Positions 32,664-37,200 of a DNA stretch of 37,200 bases are shown piece by piece. The position numbers and the translations under genes are program-made. Positions within the stretch are counted from its first letter, which is position 1, and the number at the start of each line of letters is the position of its first letter. The notes beneath the pieces were generated by a model. It did no database searches, was not told the origin of the DNA, and saw only the letters and a list, made by a program, of their open reading frames with translations. This DNA comes from Syntrophorhabdales bacterium (GTDB lineage Bacteria > Desulfobacterota > Syntrophorhabdia > Syntrophorhabdales > WCHB1-27): assembly GCA_035541455.1 (NCBI GenBank), contig DATKNH010000045.1:1-37200 (forward strand), read 5' to 3'.

Positions 32664-33304
32664 TGCGGGACCAGACTAACCAGGTCTACCATTCGTTGCG
32701 ACAGCGCATACTCGACGGACTTTTTCGTCCGTCTGAAAGCCTCACAGAGGTAACCCTCGCCGCAGACCTGGGTGTGAGCCGCGCTACAATCAGGAAAGCT
32801 CTCTTGAAGCTCGAGAGCGAGAACCTTGTGGTGATCGAAGAAAACAAGCGGGCAAGGGTTCGCTGGTTCTCCGTCGAAGAGGTGATGCAGTACCTGGAGG
32901 TAAGAGAATTACTGGAGGGCTTCGTAATCCGTCAGAGCGTGCCGAATCTCTCCACTGCAGACCTGAAGGAGATGCGCGCGATCCTCTCCGAGATGAAGAA
33001 ATGTCTCAAGGCGCACGATCTTCTGCAGTACTCTCAGAACAACTGGCGATTTCATGATGTTGTCTATCGCGTCTGCCCTAACCGTCCGGCTGTCGACATG
33101 GTGATGGCCATCAAGAATCAGTTGAAGCGGTACAACATCAAGACCATGCTCGTGCAGGGGCGTGGAGAGGATTCCCTCGACGAACACAGCAAGATCCTCT
33201 CCGCCCTGGAGCGGCACGACGCGGATACAGCGGAGGCGCAGATGAGGCGTCATATCTCCAACCTGCGAAGAGTGCTGCGGGCGCACTTTGAGCTCTTGCT
33301 GTGA
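32663..33304 (+). CDS. GntR-family regulator (FCD subfamily)
   Basis: The 213-residue product has an N-terminal winged helix with recognition helix DLGVSRATIRKALLKLE, then an FCD domain. Likely ligand- or metal-binding histidines are in NNWRFHDVVYR, DEHSKILSALERHD and MRRHISNLRRV. It is translationally coupled to galC by a TAATG overlap and precedes galB, so it should regulate this catabolic group in response to its substrate. Its operator may be the palindrome at 30669-30686. There is no separate promoter that I can see for this gene. Confidence 0.9.
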   Translation: MRDQTNQVYHSLRQRILDGLFRPSESLTEVTLAADLGVSRATIRKALLKLESENLVVIEENKRARVRWFSVEEVMQYLEVRELLEGFVIRQSVPNLSTADLKEMRAILSEMKKCLKAHDLLQYSQNNWRFHDVVYRVCPNRPAVDMVMAIKNQLKRYNIKTMLVQGRGEDSLDEHSKILSALERHDADTAEAQMRRHISNLRRVLRAHFELLL

Positions 33305-33356
33305 CCTCGAAGCGACCGCGAAGCCGGGAGGCAAATAAAGTTCAAGGAGAAGGAGT

Positions 33357-34085
33357 ATGGCGGAAGACCAAAAGAAGACTGTGTTAGTGGTGAGCGCGCA
33401 TTCGGGTGATTTTGTATGGCGGGCGGGCGGCGCAATAGCGCTCTATGCGAGCCGCGGCTGGAGAGCCAAGATCGTCTGTCTCTCTTTCGGAGAGAAAGGA
33501 GAATCAGCCAAGCTCTGGAAAGAGGGAGGCATGACTCTGGAGCGGGTAAAGGAGTTGCGCAGGGAGGAGGCGCTGAAGGCTGCGGCAGTATTGGGAGGTG
33601 AAATAGAATTTCTCGACTGCGGTGACTATCCGATGCATTTCACTGCCGCGCACCTGGATCGACTCGTTGATATTTACAGATCCCTCAAGCCGGAATTTGT
33701 TCTGACGCATTCCTTGGAAGATCCGTACAATTTCGATCACCCTATGGCGGCGCATGTTGCGCAGGAAGCACGGATCGTCGCGCAGGCACACGGTCATAAG
33801 CCCGGTGGAGCAGTGCTCGGCGCTCCCCCTGTTTTTCTCTTCGAGCCGCACCAAACGGAGCAGTGTAACTGGAAACCCCAGGTTCTGCTGGATATCACAC
33901 CGGTCTGGGACAAGAAACGAAAGGCGTTTGAAACATTGGAAGCACAGGAATATCTCTGGGAGTATTACACCCGCGTGGCGCTGAACCGCGGCGTACAGGC
34001 CGCCCGAAATTCAGAGAAAAAAAACATCAAGTATGCCGAAGCGTATCAGCGCGTCTTCCCGCAGGTGACCGAGGAACTTCAGTGA
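33357..34085 (+). CDS. galB: GalB-type 4-oxalomesaconate hydratase (PIG-L/LmbE family)
   Basis: The 242-residue protein is a PIG-L-fold zinc enzyme. The start VLVVSAHSGDFVWRAGG has the A-H-S-x-D variant of the usual AHPDD site, as I recall for Pseudomonas GalB. CLSFGEKGESAKLW, HSLEDPYNFDHPMAAH and LWEYYTRVALNRGVQA are also GalB-like, and the length agrees. GalB adds water to 4-oxalomesaconate to give 4-carboxy-4-hydroxy-2-oxoadipate, the substrate of the GalC-type aldolase encoded two genes upstream. That pairing is the strongest reason for this call against a sugar deacetylase. SD AAGGAGAAGGAG. The TctC gene follows after 35 bp. Confidence 0.85.
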   Translation: MAEDQKKTVLVVSAHSGDFVWRAGGAIALYASRGWRAKIVCLSFGEKGESAKLWKEGGMTLERVKELRREEALKAAAVLGGEIEFLDCGDYPMHFTAAHLDRLVDIYRSLKPEFVLTHSLEDPYNFDHPMAAHVAQEARIVAQAHGHKPGGAVLGAPPVFLFEPHQTEQCNWKPQVLLDITPVWDKKRKAFETLEAQEYLWEYYTRVALNRGVQAARNSEKKNIKYAEAYQRVFPQVTEELQ

Positions 34086-34120
34086 TTGTTTCAAACGAAG
34101 TAAAAAGGAGGGACTTTACC

Positions 34121-35092
34121 ATGAATTATTTCAAAATCCTGCTATTGGGAGTGCTCGCGGTGGCCGTTCTTTGCGCTGGCTACGCTTCTGCACAGACGTA
34201 CCCCACAAAGCCGATCCACATCATCGTCGGCTTTGGACCGGGCGGCGTGGCAGATCTCACCTGTCGCGTAGTGGCACAGAAACTCTCAACCCAGCTCGGC
34301 CAGCAGGTGTTGATTGAAAACAGGCCCAGCGCAGGAGGTATAGTCGCCGCTGATGCAGTTGCAAAGGCAGCGCCGGATGGCTACACGCTACTCCTTCTGT
34401 CGAACGGCAACGCAGTAAGTGCCTCGCTTTTCAAGTCTCTCCCGTATGATCCAGTCGCCGACTTTGCCCCTGTATCGACACTTGGCTTCTTCGACATAGC
34501 AATGATTGCAAAAGGGGACGCCAAGTGGAATTCCGTCAAAGATGTCCTCGCCTACGCCAAAGCAAACCCCGGGAAATTGAATATCGGCACGATCAACATC
34601 GGCAGCACGCAAAACCTGTCCGCTGAGCTCTTCGTCAGCATGACCGGTATCAACGCTACCATCGTGCCGTACAAGGGCAGCCCTGATGTGCTGGTCGCAC
34701 TCAGAGGAAATGATGTACAGCTCGCCTTCGACATGCTGGCGCCAATTATTTCCCAGTTCAAGAGCGGTGTGGTCAAGGTTATCGCCATCACGTCGGAGCG
34801 GCGCTTCTCCGGTCTGCCCGACATCCCGACCATCGCCGAGAGCGGTGTGCCAGGCTACCAGGCCTCGTCCTGGAATGCTATTGCTGCCCCCGCGAAAACA
34901 CCCCGTGCGATCATTGACCGTTTAAACAAGGAGATCAATACTGCTCTGGCGGCAGCGGAGGTCAAGAGCAAACTTCTTGAACTCGGGGTCACGGCGCGCG
35001 GCGGCACGCCCGACGCTCTGAAAACACTTCTCACCTCGGATATCGCAAAGTGGAGAGGCGTCATCGAAAAAGCAAAGATCGAGAAACAATAG
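34121..35092 (+). CDS. tctC: TctC receptor of the tripartite tricarboxylate transporter
   Basis: The 323-residue protein has a signal peptide (ILLLGVLAVAVLCAGYASAQ, cut after SAQ), then TYPTKPIHIIVGFGPGG and VPYKGSPDVLVALRGNDV, the family's N-terminal strand and ligand-loop segments. The ATG at 34121 has AAGGAGG; a longer frame would start in galB. It should deliver its carboxylate ligand to the TctB/TctA channel encoded just downstream. Together with galB and galC it suggests a tricarboxylate or similar polycarboxylate as substrate. A 180-bp gap with palindromes separates it from tctB. Confidence 0.9.
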   Translation: MNYFKILLLGVLAVAVLCAGYASAQTYPTKPIHIIVGFGPGGVADLTCRVVAQKLSTQLGQQVLIENRPSAGGIVAADAVAKAAPDGYTLLLLSNGNAVSASLFKSLPYDPVADFAPVSTLGFFDIAMIAKGDAKWNSVKDVLAYAKANPGKLNIGTINIGSTQNLSAELFVSMTGINATIVPYKGSPDVLVALRGNDVQLAFDMLAPIISQFKSGVVKVIAITSERRFSGLPDIPTIAESGVPGYQASSWNAIAAPAKTPRAIIDRLNKEINTALAAAEVKSKLLELGVTARGGTPDALKTLLTSDIAKWRGVIEKAKIEKQ

Positions 35093-35190
35093 GGCGGTAG
35101 TAACACAGATGATGCCTTTCGACACCGATTCGATTTCAAGATGGATACCGAGGCGAGCCGAGGCCTGGCTGCGCGGTACCAGTTGTTCTA

Positions 35191-35235
35191 GCCGGGCACC
35201 CGCGGCCTGCCAGGCTCTTCACCCGCGGGTGGCAG
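35191..35235. repeat. GC-rich palindromes between tctC and tctB
   Basis: GCCGGGCACCCGCGGCCTGCC and, 15 bases later, ACCCGCGGGTGGCAGG form stems with one another (CCTGCC/GGCAGG; the ACCCGCGGGT block is itself a perfect palindrome). Same family as at 9691 and 25814. It could trim the transcript and lower tctBA output relative to tctC, as often needed for receptor excess. Confidence 0.5.
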
Positions 35236-35272
35236 GAGTAAGAGCAGGCCGAAGGGCAACGGAGGTAAGCGC

Positions 35273-35734
35273 TTGAAGGCGAATTGGTGTAGGTCCAAGG
35301 ACTTCTGGTCCGGCGCCATCTTCCTCGGCGTGGGTGTAGCATTCGCAGCCTACGGCAGACACTACCCCATGGGAACAGCGATGCGCATGGGTCCCGGCTA
35401 TTTCCCTACCCTGCTCGGAAGCCTACTTGCCTTGATCGGCCTGATCCTTGTTATACACACCATGCTGAGGCCGGGCCCCGGTGTGGGGCGCCTGGCCTGG
35501 GGCAAACTCGTCTTGGTCACTCTATCCAATGTACTCTTTGCGCTGATGCTTCGCAGACTCGGACTCGCCTGCGCACTCGTCCTGCTCGTACTGGTGAGTG
35601 CCTATGCCAGCAAGCGCTTCCGATGGCCGGTCGCGCTTGCCCTCGCAGTCGGACTCGCCGCCGGCTCTTCCATAATTTTTGTCTGGTTGCTGGGCTTGCC
35701 CATACCCATCCGCGGCACTTGGCTCGGAGGTTGA
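35273..35734 (+). CDS. tctB: TctB small membrane subunit of the TTT transporter
   Basis: The 153-residue protein has four hydrophobic segments: FWSGAIFLGVGVAFAAYG, FPTLLGSLLALIGLILVI, LVLVTLSNVLFALML and VALALAVGLAAGSSIIFVW. MGPGYFP is the typical sequence between the first two. TctB is the poorly conserved 4-TM subunit paired with the large TctA subunit. It starts at TTG with GGAGG eight bases upstream. tctA begins three bases after the stop, so the two are coupled. Confidence 0.85.
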   Translation: MKANWCRSKDFWSGAIFLGVGVAFAAYGRHYPMGTAMRMGPGYFPTLLGSLLALIGLILVIHTMLRPGPGVGRLAWGKLVLVTLSNVLFALMLRRLGLACALVLLVLVSAYASKRFRWPVALALAVGLAAGSSIIFVWLLGLPIPIRGTWLGG

Positions 35735-35737
35735 GAA

Positions 35738-37200
35738 TTGGAAATCTTCGCCGGTTTAGCCACCGGTTTTCACTCGGCGCTCACTCCCTTCAATCTTCTT
35801 TACTGTCTCATCGGTGTCTTTATCGGCACACTTATCGGCGTTCTGCCCGGGCTCGGGCCTGCCGCAACAGTGGCCATGCTTATGCCTGCTTCTTTCGTGC
35901 TCCCTCCAGTATCGGCGCTGATAATGCTCGCGGGAATCTACTACGGGGCCCAGTACGGCGGATCAACCACATCAATTCTCGTCAATCTGCCGGGCGAGGC
36001 TTCTTCCATAGTTACCACACTCGACGGCTATCAGATGTCGCTCAAAGGCCGGGCAGGTGTGGCGCTTGCCACGTCAGCCATCGGCTCTTTCTTTGCGGGG
36101 TCTGTCTGCACCCTGATCATAGCGCTCTTCGCACCTCCGCTCGCCAAGGTAGCCCTCAAGTTCGGCGCACCTGAATACTTTTCCCTGATGGTGCTGGGGC
36201 TTGTCGCGTCCGTCGTGCTTGCACGGGGCTCCTTGCTGAAGGCCATAGGCATGATCGTGCTCGGCCTGCTCTTCGGCATTATCGGCACGGACGTGAATTC
36301 AGGGACACAGCGCTACACCCTGGGATTCAAGGAACTGATGGATGGAATCGGCTTTGTGACTGTTGCCATGGGTATGTTCGGCGTCGGCGAGATCATTCTG
36401 AACCTGGAGCGGGAAGGCGTGGCCGACCGTATCGTCAGCAAGATCACCAGTCTCATGCCCACGCGCGAAGACTGGAAACGGATGGTCGCGCCCATCATTC
36501 GCGGAACAGCGCTCGGATCATTTCTGGGCGTGCTCCCAGGCGGTGGAGCCCTCCTCGCTTCCTTTGCCGCATATTCGGTCGAAAAAAAGATCTCGAAGCA
36601 TGGTTCCGAGTTTGGTACGGGTGCGATCGAGGGCGTTGCAGCACCGGAATCAGCCAATAATGCGGGCGCCCAGGCCTCGTTCATTCCCATGCTCACCCTC
36701 GGCATCCCGACGAGCCCCGTCATGGCGCTTATGATCGGCGCAATGATTATCCAGGGCGTCCAACCGGGACCCTCCGTGATGACCGATCAACCGGCGCTCT
36801 TCTGGGGAGTCATCGTCTCGATGTGGATCGGGAATCTTTTCCTGCTGGTGCTCAACCTGCCGATGATCGGACTGTGGGTACGCCTCTGCCTTGTACCCTA
36901 CCATCTGCTTTATCCTGCGATCCTCGTCTTCTGCGGCATAGGTGTCTTTTCGCTGAGCAACAGTGAATTTGATGTGCATCTCATGGCCCTCTTTGGGATC
37001 ATGGGCTATATCTTCGGCAAACTTGAATGCGAGCCGGCGCCAATGCTCCTTGCGATGATCCTCGGGCCGATGATGGAAGAACACCTGAGGCGGGCCATGC
37101 TTCTGTCCCGTGGCGATCCTACTATTTTTCTTACGAGGCCCATCAGCCTCGGCATTCTCCTGGTTGCGGCTGTGGCGTTGGTAGCCGCTCTCCTCCCTGC
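35738..37200 (+). CDS. tctA: TctA large membrane subunit of the TTT transporter, 3' end missing
   Basis: The frame is open from TTG at 35738 to the window edge: 487 residues of an expected 500 or so. Strong family segments are LIGVLPGLGPAATVAML, IYYGAQYGGSTTSILVNLPGE and GVLPGGGALLASFAAY, the latter two being the repeated halves of the substrate pathway, and EGVAAPESANNAGAQAS. It forms the ion-coupled inner-membrane channel that takes the carboxylate from TctC. SD GGAGG lies inside the end of tctB. Only the very C terminus lies outside the window. Confidence 0.9.
   Translation, partial: MEIFAGLATGFHSALTPFNLLYCLIGVFIGTLIGVLPGLGPAATVAMLMPASFVLPPVSALIMLAGIYYGAQYGGSTTSILVNLPGEASSIVTTLDGYQMSLKGRAGVALATSAIGSFFAGSVCTLIIALFAPPLAKVALKFGAPEYFSLMVLGLVASVVLARGSLLKAIGMIVLGLLFGIIGTDVNSGTQRYTLGFKELMDGIGFVTVAMGMFGVGEIILNLEREGVADRIVSKITSLMPTREDWKRMVAPIIRGTALGSFLGVLPGGGALLASFAAYSVEKKISKHGSEFGTGAIEGVAAPESANNAGAQASFIPMLTLGIPTSPVMALMIGAMIIQGVQPGPSVMTDQPALFWGVIVSMWIGNLFLLVLNLPMIGLWVRLCLVPYHLLYPAILVFCGIGVFSLSNSEFDVHLMALFGIMGYIFGKLECEPAPMLLAMILGPMMEEHLRRAMLLSRGDPTIFLTRPISLGILLVAAVALVAALLP

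Noticed and set aside
35623-36174. 183-codon plus-strand frame in another phase over tctB and tctA
   Set aside because: It is a shadow of tctB/tctA, both with strong family signatures.
1-37200. CRISPR array, tRNA, rRNA or intact insertion sequence
   Set aside because: No regularly spaced direct repeats, tRNA-like cloverleaf, rRNA-like conserved sequence or transposase motif was found by eye.

Overview
The window looks like chromosome of a GC-rich (roughly mid-50s %), mesophilic, probably anaerobic aromatic- or organic-acid-degrading bacterium of the Syntrophorhabdus/deltaproteobacterial type. That placement is inference from gene content: several tripartite tricarboxylate (TTT) solute receptors, ACMSD-type amidohydrolases, a UroD-like corrinoid-methyltransferase homologue, a 4-hydroxybutyryl-CoA dehydratase homologue and an AmgK/MurU pair. 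No rRNA, tRNA, CRISPR array or recognisable transposase was seen. GTG and TTG starts are common and usually carry good Shine-Dalgarno (SD) sequences.

Left part (1-7104): the 5' part of a DHA2-type drug exporter (minus, cut by the window edge), an M29/NicX-like metalloenzyme, a 4-hydroxybutyryl-CoA dehydratase-family flavoprotein and a GntR regulator, all on the minus strand. Divergent from these is an atypical succinyl-CoA-synthetase-like pair (sucC/sucD type). The shared control region has a promoter for each side and an AT-rich inverted repeat.

Middle part (7194-17807): a REC-only response regulator, then a cell-envelope block. It holds SpoIID/LytB-type protein, MurU-like nucleotidyltransferase and AmgK-like sugar kinase on minus, a glycosyltransferase and a DUF4922/HIT-like protein on plus, and a minus operon of small membrane protein, kinase-like/methyltransferase fusion and membrane sulfatase-like enzyme. 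A NrfJ-like lipoprotein closes the block.

Right-middle (17959-23191): a UroD-like protein, an amidohydrolase preceded by a second copy of a 141-bp repeat that also lies before the sucD-like gene, a protease fusing a degenerate J-domain to a membrane-anchored HtrA-like domain, a second REC protein and a small membrane protein.

Right part (23568-37200): two catabolic gene groups. The first (23568-29524, plus) joins a TctC receptor to a creatinase-like M24 protein, an epimerase, a COG1878 cyclase, an amidohydrolase and an SDR; its substrate is unknown. An orphan TctC (minus) follows. The second group (30732-37200, plus) has a DUF6282 metal-dependent hydrolase-like protein, a GalC-type 4-carboxy-4-hydroxy-2-oxoadipate aldolase, a GntR regulator, a GalB-type 4-oxalomesaconate hydratase and a TctC-TctB-TctA transporter (TctA cut by the window edge). 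I read this as uptake and cleavage of a tricarboxylate to pyruvate and oxaloacetate.

Intergenic regions are unusually rich in structured repeats: nested GC-rich inverted repeats, GGGCACCCGC/GCGGGT palindromes, an AT-rich inverted repeat, and a 230-bp element with terminal inverted repeats and three internal hairpins.
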